DNA of 64,000 bases from Paralvinella palmiformis (GCA_025642065.1 JAODUP010000480.1:1-64000), one strand, 5' to 3'. Shown: positions 1 to 12,050, counted from the first letter of the stretch. Made by a program: numbers and translations. Notes: generated from the sequence alone by a model not told the origin.

Positions 1-1369
1 GTAACACTTGCTGATCTAGATCAAGTTTTTTGGAAAGAGATAAAGCCTTTACGTGGAGCCTTTGAAACAGAATGTTAATGACAAACAATCGAATAATTAT
101 ATTATTTTCACTTCTGACCAATTAATCCGGTTCAAATGCCAGGTAAGAACATTAGACATAAAATACACAAAACATCCTATAAATGAGTCCCATTAAGACA
201 CCTAATATATGGTTTTTAGAGATGGAGCATTAATAGGCTTCTTCCCCTCTTCATTGTCAACACTAAAAGTTTGTATAGACCATATTTAATGAAAATAGAG
301 CTACTCAATGAAAAGACTATTAATGTGAATAGTTGGTAAGTTTTCTGAAAATTCTTAAAGTGCGTACCTCCTGCCAGAGTAGACATAGAAAATTCGGATA
401 ATAAGATTATTTTTATCAGATTAGATTGTGTATTTGTTATTAATATACTTGTAGTCATCTCTGTTAACCATTCATGTCAAATACACTAAACTTGTCAATA
501 ATAAAACCAGATTTATGACGATCACGTGGTTCCAGAGAACACTATCTGTGATAGTAGTACTATGAAATCGCTATTAAATCAGAGCATGGTGAATATCTAA
601 TAAGCGCTAATGAGATAAGCATATATAGTCTACAATCAAAATGAAGAGTGGCGTTTATGTTAAGAAGACAAACATTAAAATGCCTTTACTAAAGGAAAGG
701 TCAAGGGGAAGATGCCCTCGCAGATGATGATAAACGATCTATGTTTCTAAAGCCACATCACTAATGATGGCCCAATGAATGTGCTCCACCTCTCCAAAAG
801 GCATACCATCGCTGCTGTTAGATAAAGATGAATTGCGCTATTAGAAAAGCGAGATTAGAAAGGTTTTCGCTAAAGACATTTTCTCTAAAAGAAACACGCG
901 ATTAAGATGGAAATCTGAAAACAACTCGCCAGAGAGTTGTGAATATATAATTATATAAACACGGACATGCTATTTTGTTCATTTGTATTCCGATCTCGCT
1001 ACTTCCATCGAAAGAAGGACGAACATGTTTTTAGTGCATTGTTTTGAAATAACGCGTAAGTAGTGAAGGAGGATATCTGATATACAACAACATTTTAATG
1101 ACCAGAATTATCCCTATTTAACCAGCATTTTTTTCAAAACATTATTTTTAGCCATTTTGGATGTGAATGAAATCAATTATGATATGGATCTTCGTAGAAC
1201 ATAACCAGTCTAATTTATTTAGCTTATAAAAGTGGATAAGCCGTCCCCATTATCCCTGTATTTGTGTCCAATGTATTTAGGCTGACAGGAAATGCGATTT
1301 GGTACTCTGAAGATGCGCTTAAAATAGGTATTCTACACATGTATGACTCAATATTGATTTTATTGCTAT
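1..1369. other. AT-rich non-coding stretch, no gene seen
   Basis: No reading frame here resembles a known protein and no simple repeat stands out. The segment borders the 5' end of the LINE relic that begins near 1370. Confidence 0.6.
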
Positions 1370-3345
1370 TGATGAAATGTTTAACCATTTCGGAGATATG
1401 CCACTAAAATTATCAGGATATCATAATTCGTTATGCATTTGCAGAGATGATAGTCCGAAAGGTGGCGTGGTTATATTAGTCAAAGATATCATTAACTATA
1501 AGATACCTGACGATATTAGTGTATTTATACCCCACGTTTTTGAGTCTAATTTTGGGAAATTTAAAATCAGTCTACTAAAAATGAAATAGTTGGGATAATA
1601 TACAGACCAAACAAGGAACCCCACCCTGATAAGGATATTTTTGAATCTACATTGTGTAAAATTATGCATATTATAAATGAAGGAGAGAAGCAATGTATTA
1701 TAACTGGGGACATAAACATAGATTTGGTCAAACAGACACTTATCTGGATAACATATTCTGCAATGGATATCTTCCAGACCATATTTATACTAATACTATT
1801 ACATCGAGTAGTCACTCTGGCATAATCATCACAGAAGTGGCAGACGATTTGAGAAGTTTTCACATTATTTCAACTAAATCAGCCAAACACAAAGCTAGTG
1901 TCTCTAAGAAGAGATTATTTTCTGCCAATGACATCAATTTATTTAAAACAAACCTTGACCATGCAGATTCAGAGATGTTCTGAAATACACTTGCCCAGAT
2001 TAATCGTACAATAACATTTTACGGATAGACTTAAATATTTTCGATAAGTGGTTTCTACTACGTGACATAAAACCTAGGTCTAAGTTAATCAAAAGGGAAC
2101 CATGGTACACACCAGAGCTGCTAACATCAGCCAAGAAAAAGGCAAAACTATTCTGTAAAAACTGTCAAAGCTTACTGAGTATAATATTAACACATACAAA
2201 ATATATAATAATATGTACGACACACTAAAACGTAAACTAATTTACTATACAATATCCTTGTTGAAAATAAATTTAACATTATAAAGACCTCGTCAATACT
2301 AAAACAAGCCATTGGTAATCTGAATGACAAGTCCAGTTACCCTAATAATTTCAGTATTTAAAACTTCTCGATCACCGACAAACAGGAAGCAGCTGAAGGT
2401 TTTAACAATTTCTTTTCCAAAATACGGGGGCACGACGAGCCATAACGTTCCAAATTCAAATACAAGTTCATACTTGTCTAATCCAAACGTTGGCAGTGTA
2501 TTTATCGAACCAGTGTCGCCATCTGATGTCATATCAGTCGCCAACAAATTAAAACCAAAATTCAGTTGTGGCTATTATAATATATCCACTAAATTACTAA
2601 AATCTTCTATTGAATATATTATTGAACCCATTACGCGTGTCATAAACAGGTCATTTGACACCGGCAAACTACCCAAACAAATAAACTAGCCAAAGAAATA
2701 CCCATACACAAATCATCCGACCAATATTTGCTATTAAATTATAGACCCATTAGCTTATTGCCAGCATTTTTTTAAATTAATCTATAAATTAATGTAAAAT
2801 AAATCATCATCATTCTTTACTGCTAAAATCCTCTTCTATAAACACCAATGTGGCTTTCAAAACCATCACTCTACTGTGCACCCAGTTCTCTACTTAATAA
2901 ATCTCTGTGCTGACGAAATCTCAAATAATTCGTCTAACTTAACCTATCTAAAGCTTTCGATGGACTTAACCATGACACACTATTACGAAGACTAAATTCG
3001 TACGGCATCCGTGGTATTGGCAATCAGTGGTTCAAACATTATATGTTACTGGAAGAACTCAATTTGTTGAACTCGGTGGCTTTACATCAAGCAGTACTGA
3101 GATTGAATGTGGTGTTCCACAAGGGGCAATTCTAAGGCCGTTGTTATATTTAATTTATGTCTATGATATTCATATACAATTCTTGTGGTGGAACGATTCT
3201 ATCATTTGCAGATGGCGTGACAATATATTTACCCAACTCTAATTAAAATCAATTATACCGTAATGCCAATATTCGGATAAAGAAGCAATTTGACTGATTT
3301 TTTGCACAAACAAATTGTCATAAAATGCTGGTAAAACTAACTATA
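1370..3345 (+). mobile_element. LINE-A retrotransposon relic (endonuclease plus reverse transcriptase)
   Basis: Several frames in series give the order of a non-LTR retrotransposon ORF2. An APE-type endonuclease piece at about 1377-1590 has a GGVVILVKD motif. At about 1695-1740 a GDINIDLV-like segment follows in a shifted frame. The reverse transcriptase starts near 2480 with the pattern SPSDV..AN.LKPK.S.GY..IS, continues with YRPISLLPA near 2740, HQCGFQ.HHSTVHP near 2845, GVPQGAI near 3110 and a degraded FADD box near 3205. Frameshifts and stops occur throughout, so it is dead. The same family recurs at 27340-29985 (plus) and 58600-60420 (minus). A TTTA repeat follows directly. The clade is not assigned with confidence; it belongs to the broad Jockey/CR1/L2 group. 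Confidence 0.85.
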
Positions 3346-3420
3346 TTTATTTTATTTATTTATTTATTTAATACGTCCGAAGCATATGAACTGTGACCCC
3401 CCCCTCCCCCACAACTGCCT
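3346..3420. repeat. TTTA microsatellite followed by a C tract
   Basis: A short TTTA array at about 3346-3371 is followed by a C-rich run near 3399-3412. It lies where the LINE-A relic ends. Confidence 0.8.
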
Positions 3421-4695
3421 ATGATATGTTTATACAAAGCACTACCTTGTGTAAAAGGTGCCGATATGAAATTTATCTCCCGCATTCAGATATACTTCTG
3501 CTGTATCTCCGTCTGACATATTGTAACATTAAACAATTTAAAGCAAATTTGAGATAATGAATGAACATGCATTTAACACCAGTGACAGTTGGCAACTAAA
3601 CTAAGAACTTACGAGCTATTACCCGTCACTTGTGCTATTTTAAACGCGTACTAGACTTCAAAACTTGTATAACTTCCAATCTGTGGGCACAGTGGACTTT
3701 ATTTTGCAGGATAAACATGATGACACAGGAGAGAACACTTTATAAACAGAATGTTATAATGTTTCATAACATTTGAAAATGACTATACATTTAATTAATT
3801 TAATAATTTAAATGGTAAATTCGGCTGTGAAAAATATCTGAGGTGGCCCTACTTCCTTTCATTCCCCAAGGACTTGCTTATTTTGCTTATAGGCTTAATC
3901 CACCACTGCACGTAGCACTCGCTAATCGCACCTGTTACATATTACACAATGCAAATCGCAATTCGCTTATAAATTACATTTGCATGAAATACCCAGAATG
4001 TGGAATAAATGGGAACCATTCTTCGATCAAAGTGGCTCTCGCTCAATGCGTAAAAGACAACTTAAAATTAAGTTATTTGACTATGTTGCAGTGACTGTCA
4101 TCTCTGATATTTGTACTTTTTATTTAAAAAATTAATTGTATTTGAATATTTATCTACTAGTTTCATTCATTTCTACTATAACTAATAAAATGTTAATTCA
4201 ATTGATAATTATTACTTTACATAAGTTGTCTCCTGTTCTGTATTTAAGCAAAGCCTTCTACTCTGTAATTACATTAATTAGATTCATTTACAAGAGGTAT
4301 GTCGTTTGGCCTTCCTATACAAAAAATAATAATATTCTATGGAATTCAGTGAATTCATTCCTCATTGCAATATATCTAATTTGCAGCATCCGGGTAGACA
4401 ACCAATTACTATATTTCCTAAAGTTACTGATAGACCACGCTATTCGTGTTAAATGTCCATAATGCAGGCATTATCTATTACTGTGTAGAAGGTAAGCAGT
4501 CATCTTGTCGTCCACCCCAACTGAAGAATAGTATTTTGTGGCTGCTCTTCAGTCATTTTCAGGGTCTTTTAGTTAGCTTTTTTCTCGTCATTCTTGGAAA
4601 GTGGACAATGGGCACTGATATCGTTGGCGTTAAATTAGCAAACCTATTCATTTGACGACTGTATAAGAAATCCCCATGAAGCAAGAACCGCTACG
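3421..4695. other. Unassigned stretch, only short open frames
   Basis: Open frames of 70-108 codons occur at 3843-4094, 4136-4462 and 4446-4655 (plus), but none shows a recognisable domain and the base composition is AT-rich. I see no gene here. Confidence 0.5.
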
Positions 4696-4699
4696 GGCT

Positions 4700-5078
4700 T
4701 TTCTGGTTGCGGCGGGGCTTTAAGAGATTGATCACCATTTGTCCCAAGAAGTAATATGGAACCATTTCCTACAGTATGAACAATATCATCCCCAACAATC
4801 AAAATTATATTACCAGTAATGGTATTTCACGTTTTGTTTAATTTATTGTCTGCGCATCGTTTTGTTGTGGCATCCTGACTGTTATCTGATTGTGTAAGAT
4901 TGATGATCTTGTTATTATCCATATTCAATGACCTAGTACCCGAGATGGCACTATCCCGTCTAAATAGGTTCCTGTTGACATAGATTAGTGAAATGCCATC
5001 TACAGATATTACAGTAAAGGAGCGTTGACATTGCTGAAGAAAATGGATGGGATTAGAGATTATATAGAGGATAAACAT
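4700..5078 (-). pseudogene. Relic of a protein with a phage-tail-fibre-like NKIINL motif
   Basis: The minus frame contains RSLNMDNNKIINLTQ followed by NSQDATTK and, a few residues on, ADNKLNKT. This matches the pattern N-x-K-I-x-N-L-x(4-6)-D-A-x-T-K-x-Y-V-D that recurs in phage tail-fibre-type proteins and in uncharacterised proteins of aquatic invertebrates. After a stop the frame carries on with TITGNIILIVGDD, which fits the G-D-T-M-T-G-N-L element that usually follows the motif. The ancestral tyrosine of the motif is replaced (CAD). It is broken by stops and cannot be an intact gene. The assignment is from recalled family patterns; a chance match is possible but unlikely at this length. 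Confidence 0.45.
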
Positions 5079-5150
5079 ATGGACAATGTTGCGCTGACAG
5101 AGACGCTTCGCGTGCTTATGGAAAAAAAACCTGGAAACCTTCTTACATAC

Positions 5151-5510
5151 TTAATTGATGTGACCTTTCCAGGTCAAGTGTTTTACTATTTGAATGCCAC
5201 GAATTTTGCAACATGTTTCGTTGCACTTATTCCCAATTCCGTCCAACTGAATGCCAGTTATGGTGATATTTAACCTAGCCAAGTTAGGTCTCATATAGGA
5301 TGGCTTGATAACTCCGTATTTTGTTTTGCCTTCGTTTAGACCCAGCTTACTGGCACACGACCACGTGAATAGATTATCTAATTGTTCATGGGCAATTGAA
5401 TACGATCCATTAATATCGGAATGTGATGTATACAAGGTTGTATCATCAACAAATGATATAATATTACATTGACAAGAATTACCAATATCATTTACATGGG
5501 GAAAAAACAT
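5151..5510 (-). mobile_element. LINE reverse transcriptase fragment (palm and thumb)
   Basis: A minus frame of 119 codons reads VNDIG near its start, then ISFVDDTTLYTSH (the FADDTTLY catalytic box with A changed to V), a W.CASKLGLNEGKTKY segment and a LTWKGHI end. This is the order of the RT palm C and D motifs and the thumb in LINE-A-type elements. It is truncated on both sides and lies directly next to the relic at 4700-5078. Confidence 0.8.
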
Positions 5511-5519
5511 ATTGATGTT

Positions 5520-7160
5520 TATAAAGAATATTATTTGTTTTTAAGACTGTCATAAACTGATTATGCAGCGCTCTTTCCAGTACTTTGAAAATGCTGACAG
5601 TGGGTTAATTGATCTATAATGTTTGTAATGCATTGATGATACCTGATTCATTTAATAATTATAACTCGTCTAGATCAAACTAAGAATCGAACTATTGGAT
5701 GATCACAACATTTACGTTTAGGCCACTAATATTTACATTAGTATATATAAATTATTTATAATTAAAGGAGGAATAATTTATGTTATTATCAGCATTATAA
5801 TCATTGGTCTGCTGAATCCCATCTGACACCCATATATACTATGTCGTTTATCCATTCGAGGGGATATTTATGCGCGACCACTGTAACACACAGATACACA
5901 TAAATAATTTTTCTAAAACCTCGTTGCCTATACGTCGCTGGATATTGAATCGCTTGCGGCCTAGAGATGTTGAAATCTAGGAGAAACCTCTCACGAAATA
6001 ATGCACAATAAATTCTGTTTGCCACTATCCCGTAACATGCGCAAGCGGTTTGAGTGCAACTTTTCGTTTACTCGTTGGCCGCCCTACACTCTGTTAGCAT
6101 AGATAAGATGGCTCTCAGTACTGATATCTGGCTTTGTTATGACCTCCTACATCCCTGCTGTAACATCAGACAGTGAGTTGACAGTTCCGACAAAAGCTTT
6201 AAACATATTACACACCCGTCCTTGATAGTATCATTCTGAGCGGCCTTATCTGGTAATCCTAATCCGCAGATTCTGGATCAGGTAAACGAGGATCTAGGAA
6301 CTCTGTCTGCACCTTGCCCTTTACAAATATTTTCCCATAGTTTAGACGTGTCGTATTGTAGAACTCCATTTGCATAACTTTATAGGGTTTCATAACGAAC
6401 TGGTTCCGCCCAGTCGTCGACAAGAGTTTTTGTCTAGAAACTCCACGAGGAGTACTTCGGAGCCGGTTACCGTGTTTTAGGATCAGATGCAATTGAGTGC
6501 CTATCGGAAATGTTACCAGTATCGCGCGATGCTTGTTTCTCGGATCGCCTAGCATGTGAAAAACTGGGATGTAGAAGTTGCTGGCATTAGGGACAATCAT
6601 CACCTACGTGTCTCACCACTGATACTGAGTCCTCACATTCTATTTCTTTGCCAATACCCGTGGTGTAAATAAACATAAAGATTAGATTGTATTTGATAGA
6701 ATGCTGCTTCCGGTGACAAATGTCATCAAGAAGTCAACCTGTGATAATTTTCATGCACGACATTTTGGCACATCAAATTGGCATTAATTGACCTGTCTCC
6801 ACGATTTCAACTCTTTTCTCCAAGTTGTACAGCCTATCCAGCATCGCCTCGGTATTCACCTTTTCTCAACAAGCTGCTGGAAATCCCCCGGGACAGTCCT
6901 TCTTACCCCTTTTCCGACGTTTTTTTTAAAATATTACCTCCATAACTACAATTTCTGTGGTCGTCAAACGAATCCTAAATATTTCTAGATATATCTAATC
7001 AGTCTACGTCCATATATCATAGCATCAGTTTTTACATGTATATGCCATTTATATTCAAGGTATGTATCACTATTTCTGAGAGACAAAAATACTGCAACTA
7101 CTAGCTCGCCATTAGCTGAAGACACCTACTGGTACTGAATCTGACCAAGTGGCTCCCTGC
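5520..7160. other. Unassigned stretch between two LINE fragments
   Basis: No recognisable gene. The most gene-like frame is the 114-codon minus frame at 6259-6603, listed separately. A further minus frame at 5801-6025 and a plus frame at 6788-6988 match nothing I know. Confidence 0.45.
6259..6603 (-). CDS. Unrecognised 114-codon open frame
   Basis: An uninterrupted minus frame with a higher GC content than its surroundings and a basic middle part (NRLRSTPRGVSRQK). I do not recognise it and see no signal peptide, membrane segment or known motif. It could be an old transposon coding fragment, an exon of an unseen gene or chance. No splice sites were confirmed. Confidence 0.15.
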   Translation of the reverse strand: MMIVPNASNFYIPVFHMLGDPRNKHRAILVTFPIGTQLHLILKHGNRLRSTPRGVSRQKLLSTTGRNQFVMKPYKVMQMEFYNTTRLNYGKIFVKGKVQTEFLDPRLPDPESAD

Positions 7161-7164
7161 GTTA

Positions 7165-7880
7165 TTACCCGCCTGCGATATGAATTTCATCATAGCCCCA
7201 CGTACACACAATAAAGGGGGAGGTGTGGCTATAATAACTAGGAAATACTTAAAGATTATACCTAATAAACCATATAAAGCCAAATTATGTAGTCGTTTCT
7301 TGGTGTCTGGAGACTTTATCTTACATTGGGATAATACAATAACGCTTGCAGAGCTCCTTGATTCATTCAATTTATTCAACAATATTAGCCATACTATTGA
7401 TCTTGCGATGGCACAGGCTGATGAAAATATCATAGATAACGTCTTATTGTCTTCTCTCATTTCTGATCACCTTATCATCAGCATTTCTGCTAATTTTATC
7501 AAATATTGACCTGGCCTCTTTATGGTACGATCTTAGCATAACGGATTTAATCAGCAAACCACCGGATGATCTGCATGATTTATCTGATGTGCGATGTCAT
7601 TGTTGATTAAGTAAAACAACGCATTACAATCAAGATACTGCTGGTCACTTACAAACTGCTGCATGGCAGAGCCCAATGGAATCACCTCCCGAATACGTAG
7701 GATCTGTTTCGACGACCGAACCTTTCAAATCCAAATTGAAAACCCAATTATCTGAAATTGCTTTTGACGCAATCTACTAATATTATTGATTATTATTCTC
7801 AATATATATTCACTTATGTACAGCGTCTTAGAATTGTATAGCTAGCTTTGGATCTTTATTAAATATGAATTGTCATGGTC
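7165..7880 (+). mobile_element. L2-like LINE with internal deletion
   Basis: The plus frame from 7180 has an endonuclease piece with HNKGGGVAIITRKYLK and, near 7460, the SDHLIISI motif that closes APE-type endonucleases. Directly after it a linker (ITDLISKPPDDL) is joined to a C-terminal piece in other frames (ITIKILLVTYKLLHG and, near 7725, FKSKLKTQL). A 3'UTR-like segment follows, with a GTACAGCGTC box and ATTAAATATG near 7865. The whole catalytic RT is missing, so this is a deleted and dead copy. Confidence 0.7.
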
Positions 7881-8139
7881 ACAAATTCTGGCATTTTCCG
7901 GATTTATCAACACGCATCTTTTATATATCCATTTATATAAATTAGTGCATGTCTGTAAGAAATCTACGGCTTATATTGGATAATACTCTAGGAATGGCGA
8001 AGGAGGCGAATGCAATATGTGAATCCTGTTATCATCATATAAGAAATATACATACATGATGAGACATGCAAGACATTAGTCAAAGCTCTTATTTTTTTCC
8101 AACTGGACTGGCGATCAGGGTCCTATTCAAGTTTGATGG
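7881..8139. other. No feature seen
   Basis: A short AT-rich stretch between two LINE fragments with no supported gene or repeat. Confidence 0.5.
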
Positions 8140-8275
8140 TACCAAAAAAAAACGCAGCAAAGTACGAAGATAAATCTTTCGGAGCATCAGATCCCAGGCT
8201 CGGTATTAATTTGCCAAATCATATTAAACTTGCAACAAGTGAAGAAATATTAGCAAGATTCTTAAAACTGATATA
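8140..8275 (+). mobile_element. LINE C-terminal fragment
   Basis: The frame reads KSFGASDPRLGINLPNHIK and then a FLK end, a degraded form of the C-terminal R.F...AP.LWN.LP..I pattern of LINE ORF2 proteins. It abuts an AT repeat and then the truncated Ly6 pseudogene, which suggests that this insertion cut the pseudogene. Confidence 0.6.
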
Positions 8276-8310
8276 TATATATATACATTAAATATATACA
8301 TTAAATTCAC

Positions 8311-8470
8311 TTTTTATACTGTATACTGTCACGAAGGAGGCCAACATCACAGAGAGAAGTAGCAGGTATTTGGATGCCATGGTTTGTGGAACACTTGGTA
8401 TAACGCCTCTTTCAGGGTAGACACTAGTGAAAGAGAAAAATAATGTCTGTTTATTAGATGAGGTAAGACA
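8311..8470 (-). pseudogene. Ly6-like pseudogene, first part of the coding exon
   Basis: Read on the minus strand from the ATG at 8380, this encodes a signal peptide M.SKYLLLLSVML.SF...YSIK that aligns with the starts of the two intact Ly6 genes (MEAKYLLL...). Just after the isoleucine-lysine, where the first cysteine should come, the homology stops at AT repeat and a LINE fragment, so the three-finger domain is gone. The bases upstream of the ATG (8381-8470) match those upstream of the gene at 32812, including a 3' splice acceptor ending at 8424. This is a truncated paralogue of the 32.5 kb gene, seen directly by comparison. Confidence 0.8.
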
Positions 8471-8494
8471 TGTAGAGAGTTATACGCTGGCTGA

Positions 8495-8632
8495 TGTTTG
8501 ATGTTTCACGGCCACGTTTGTGTACAAGAAATGCTTAGTAGATCAAATGATCTACAAAGAAAACGAGGAGAAGTGGAAGATGAAAATACCGTCTGATGTG
8601 TCATCATCGAGAATTGAACTCGGGTATCTTTC
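8495..8632 (-). mobile_element. SINE-A copy (tRNA-derived)
   Basis: Degraded copy of the family typified at 52621-52806. Shared words are the ACGGCCAC.TTTGTG block near 8507-8522 and the inverted B-box region near 8612-8622. It lies at the position equivalent to the SINE-A beside the 32.5 kb Ly6 gene, so it was present before that duplication. Confidence 0.65.
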
Positions 8633-8990
8633 CTAGGTCCAGTTATGTCCAGTTTGTACTATAACATTCAAGATCAGCTCTAATCTGCCTGTCATAAATA
8701 ACATATAAGAACTACAGTAGCAGACGTTAGGTCAGGTTTGAAAACGATAGCATAGTTCAAACAGCACGGAAGCTATGACGCGCTATTCCGCTCTGCTTCA
8801 GCGCAGATGTCAGTCTTTTAATAGCAATTAAGATAAACAGTTTTAATAGCAGTCGCTTCATGACGCCTGCCCGTTGTAAAAACTGATCTTTGAAGACAGT
8901 GACAATTGGGTTATATGGTTTATATAGTATTGCTTTGAAGAAAGATACAGCAATTGAAAAATAGCTATAAATAGGGCTGCTTAGATAATT
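8633..8990. repeat. R4 duplicated block ending in a TATA-like motif
   Basis: Aligns over about 350 bases with 40410-40780 at high identity, and its first 100 bases also align with 32210-32300. Both long copies end in GCTATAAATAGGG followed by TGCTTAG. In this copy it sits inside what would be the intron of the Ly6 pseudogene. Confidence 0.8.
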
Positions 8991-9044
8991 AATCTAAACA
9001 TTCTCACTACTGCCGTGATCTGACTTGGGTGTTCTACTCCCTAA

Positions 9045-9215
9045 CTCCACGGCTGTAGGTGATTCGCTTTTTGTTTTTGCTTGGCGGCTTAGGGACTGGT
9101 GAGACATTACACATGCCTCAGCAAGAAAAGTCGCCACTCTGGATTCAATCCCCTGAAGAAACGTCCATAGTTTGAATTCACGGTTCGAGATTCTCTGTGC
9201 CTTATTATACACAGC
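9045..9215. repeat. R1 interspersed element next to CA repeat
   Basis: Nearly identical (a few differences over about 170 bases) to 36443-36605, and similar in inverted form to 42912-43010. It contains a B-box-like GGTTCGAGATTC near 9182. All three copies border CA/GT repeat tracts. The nature of the element is unknown. Confidence 0.8.
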
Positions 9216-9216
9216 T

Positions 9217-9220
<4 letters not shown>

Positions 9221-9279
<59 letters not shown>

Positions 9280-9455
9280 TCTCACACTCATTCACACATT
9301 CAGTCACACTCACTCGCTCACTTACTCAGTCATTTAACCACCAATTACCCACCAACCCACACATGAACTAACTCACTGATTCACTGACTGACTGACTCAC
9401 CGACTCACTAACTCACTCTCACACTTACGGTCTCCGTTACCCCCCCCCCCCCCAA
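9221..9455. repeat. CA array, TCAC-like array and C tract
   Basis: A (CA)n run at 9221-9275, then imperfect CACT/CTGA repeats to about 9425 and a run of C at 9440-9453. The equivalent position in the second copy of the duplication is the long TCAC array at 34404-34902. Confidence 0.9.
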
Positions 9456-9514
9456 TAATGCATCCGCCATGTAATTAATCAGCATATGAAGTTCAATGTC
9501 AACAACAGACTTAC

Positions 9515-9700
9515 CTTCTCAGTAATAAAGTCGCTCTTCACAGATGTCTAATAATGGCGTGCAGATGTCGCTCATGTTATATCTGTAGAAAAACAGCAAG
9601 ATCACCCAACCTTATGAAGCTTTTCGTGTTTATTTGTTGTCAGTTACCCCAATGACGCCAAACTGCACGTGATTCGTCATCAGGTCTGATGAGTCACAAA
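9515..9700 (-). promoter_or_regulatory. Relic Ly6 promoter and non-coding exon 1 (pseudogene copy)
   Basis: Matches the region 35205-35410. A perfect splice donor AAG|GTAAGT is kept, with the last exon base at 9515. The TATA element seen at 35293-35300 has decayed here to TTCATAAGG (9610-9618). The E-box CACGTG at 9666-9671 and the neighbouring GCGTCATT are conserved, with the same 48-base TATA to E-box spacing as in the functional copy. With the acceptor ending at 8424, the implied intron is about 1.1 kb. Confidence 0.6.
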
Positions 9701-9824
9701 GATTGCTAAATATAGAATCTATACAAACAGTTAAGTAAACTAATGTGACTTAAGGCTTTCACAAATAAACATTGACTCTGAATAGAAACTCGTTCTATTT
9801 GAATAGATTTTAAAGAACGCGTCA

Positions 9825-9827
<3 letters not shown>

Positions 9828-9881
<54 letters not shown>

Positions 9882-9906
9882 ATGTGTGTGTGTGTATGTG
9901 TGTGTG
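9828..9906. repeat. AT then GT microsatellite
   Basis: (TA)n at 9828-9869 followed by imperfect (TG)n to 9906. It is paired with 35526-35588 in the duplicated block. Confidence 0.95.
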
Positions 9907-11661
9907 GTCTACTTATGTTATAGATATTCTGAGGTATAATGCTACAAGGATATCTTTCTATGCCAGCCAAACAACAATCTGTTTAATCCTTTTTTTAAAT
10001 ATCATAAAGTAGTTCTTACTTACTATCCGTAGCTACGTCGTACGGATCGTGTAGTGATTCTGGCACTGCACTGTAAAGCTCCAGATTTTGTGTCAGACTC
10101 CACATCATAAAAGTGTTTGTCGTATTAATTCCCGAAACTCGCCATACTCTGGACATATATCAAAGATCTGGCCATCGCCGAAGAAGAAAAAAATAACTCC
10201 ACAACAACAACAATCTTTTGTTCAATAATGTTTGTTTAGTGGCAGAATTTGTTGTTTCCCGTTCTTGAAGATGTTTGGGTTCTGAATAAACGAATGGCAT
10301 TTTTATATTTTGATGAATTTTCTTTCTCAAATAAATTCATACATGATTTTGTGCACAAAATCTGTAATATTGCAATTTTATTTTCTTGCATTGCTTAGAT
10401 CAAGGTAAACTAGGATTAATCTAAGATTATCGATCAATGTATATATCACTGTCAGCTGGCAGAACTCAATAATTATCTACATTGGCTGCACCGAATGACC
10501 GAAACTCTGATCGTTTTCGTCGCACGGTGGCGCACCCATCTGTGAGTACGTCTATTTTTGACTCGAGTGTGCCCTCTTTCTGTCCGACACTCTTCGGCTA
10601 GATACAAAAAGTACTACATAAATAGTAAGCAAATAAAACCAAGAGCATAACAACCAAACATCCTTGGTCTTGATGATGTTGATCACGAACAAGCACACGA
10701 ACCACATAGATACGCGCATACACACAAACACACACACACCGTTTACGCATATTGGGCTATTTGACCTGAGCTTGGTCTGGATTACTTTTGATATACAAAG
10801 CTGAAGAGTTGTATTATAATGAAAGGATTTCAAAGTTGTTTATTTCATGTCAATAATCATATCGATTTAGGTGGCCGATGTGGAATATTTGACTAGCTAA
10901 TTTGACCTCGGATGCGCATGGTTTATTCTGTTATTGGGTTCTTGGCGTGTTGCCAGGTCAAGGAACGACGACATGACCTACTTTTAGAGCACAGCGAAGA
11001 TTATGACGCGGGAAGCATCGTCATACGTCTCAAATAGGGCACGCCATTTATGAGACTATTGTCACTTGGCTGTCAGGTATGAACAAAGGCCAGAGTTAAT
11101 ATTATTTTATGCTTACGATTGTTTTAATGTGTTGCAGTTCAACTTTCCATTAAAGGTTATGACATAGGAATGCGCTTAGTACATTATAATTAAAAATCAA
11201 TTTCGAACCAGTTCAACTGAAATCTCTTCTCAGATAGAACTATATTTAGACAAAAACATATCCATTTGTTTTCAGAAGTTGGGAGAAATCGAAATTCTCA
11301 AGTAATTTTAAGCAATCGAAATAATAATAGTTTAGACAAAAATGTGTTTTTAATCATATTTATAATTGTATCTTAAAAGAAATGGCTTGGATTAAAATTT
11401 AGGGTCTGATTGTTGCTAATGAAGCAATTCTGGACAACCGACCATGATCATAAAGCCACACTAATTAAATAGGCAATCAAGAGCGATCATATGTGAAGGC
11501 ACACGACAGAAAGTGATACAATTTTAGATTGATTCTCTAAATTCCTTTTTACATGATAACTGATCATGACTGATGACAACTGATAACAATTAATTACAAT
11601 TGATCACAACTGATCTGCAATTAGAATATAGAAAATCGGAACATTAATTATTCCCAGTTAA

Positions 11662-11676
11662 ATCTCTCTCTCTCTC

Positions 11677-11769
<93 letters not shown>

Positions 11770-11770
11770 T
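11662..11770. repeat. CT then AT microsatellite
   Basis: (CT)n at 11662-11715, (AT)n at 11716-11770. It is homologous in position to the CT-AT-GT tract at 37552-37750. Confidence 0.95.
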
Positions 11771-11859
11771 ACAAAGACACATACATACATAGAATGTAGA
11801 GTATTAGTATATACCCACAAAGGCTAGTTGAAAGGACACAATGGTCAGATAATAGCGCG

Positions 11860-12050
11860 CATTCTTTTGATTGATTATACTGATGGCAATAAGTTAGTTC
11901 CAGCTAGATTGAGGGTTTCGAAGGATGTTTAGATATATTGATGCTCTGTGCCTGTTGCCTCTTTATATGTACCCTAAAACACACACACAAACACACACAC
12001 ACAAACACACACACACAAACACACCCTAACACACACAAACACACACATAA
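11860..12050 (+). repeat. R2 interspersed repeat fragment with CA tail
   Basis: The block from about 11900 (GGTTTCGAAGGATGTTTAGA and GCTCTGTGCCTGTTGCC, then CCTAAAACACAC) recurs at 18290-18380, 31750-31870 and, inverted, 35590-35700. In each case it runs straight into a CA/GT microsatellite, here an imperfect CA array to 12046. Confidence 0.75.

Larger units (their letters stand above)
9440..11770. repeat. Duplicated block SDA, copy 1
   Basis: Collinear, same-orientation matches with 35160-37615. Anchor pairs are 9444-9830 with 35160-35527, 10200-10420 with 36010-36190, 10640-10860 with 36240-36850, 10930-11250 with 36840-37110 and 11250-11660 with 37100-37550. Even the compound CT then AT microsatellite at the right end (11662-11770) has its partner at 37552-37613. 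The left part holds the relic of the Ly6 promoter and first exon. Confidence 0.85.
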
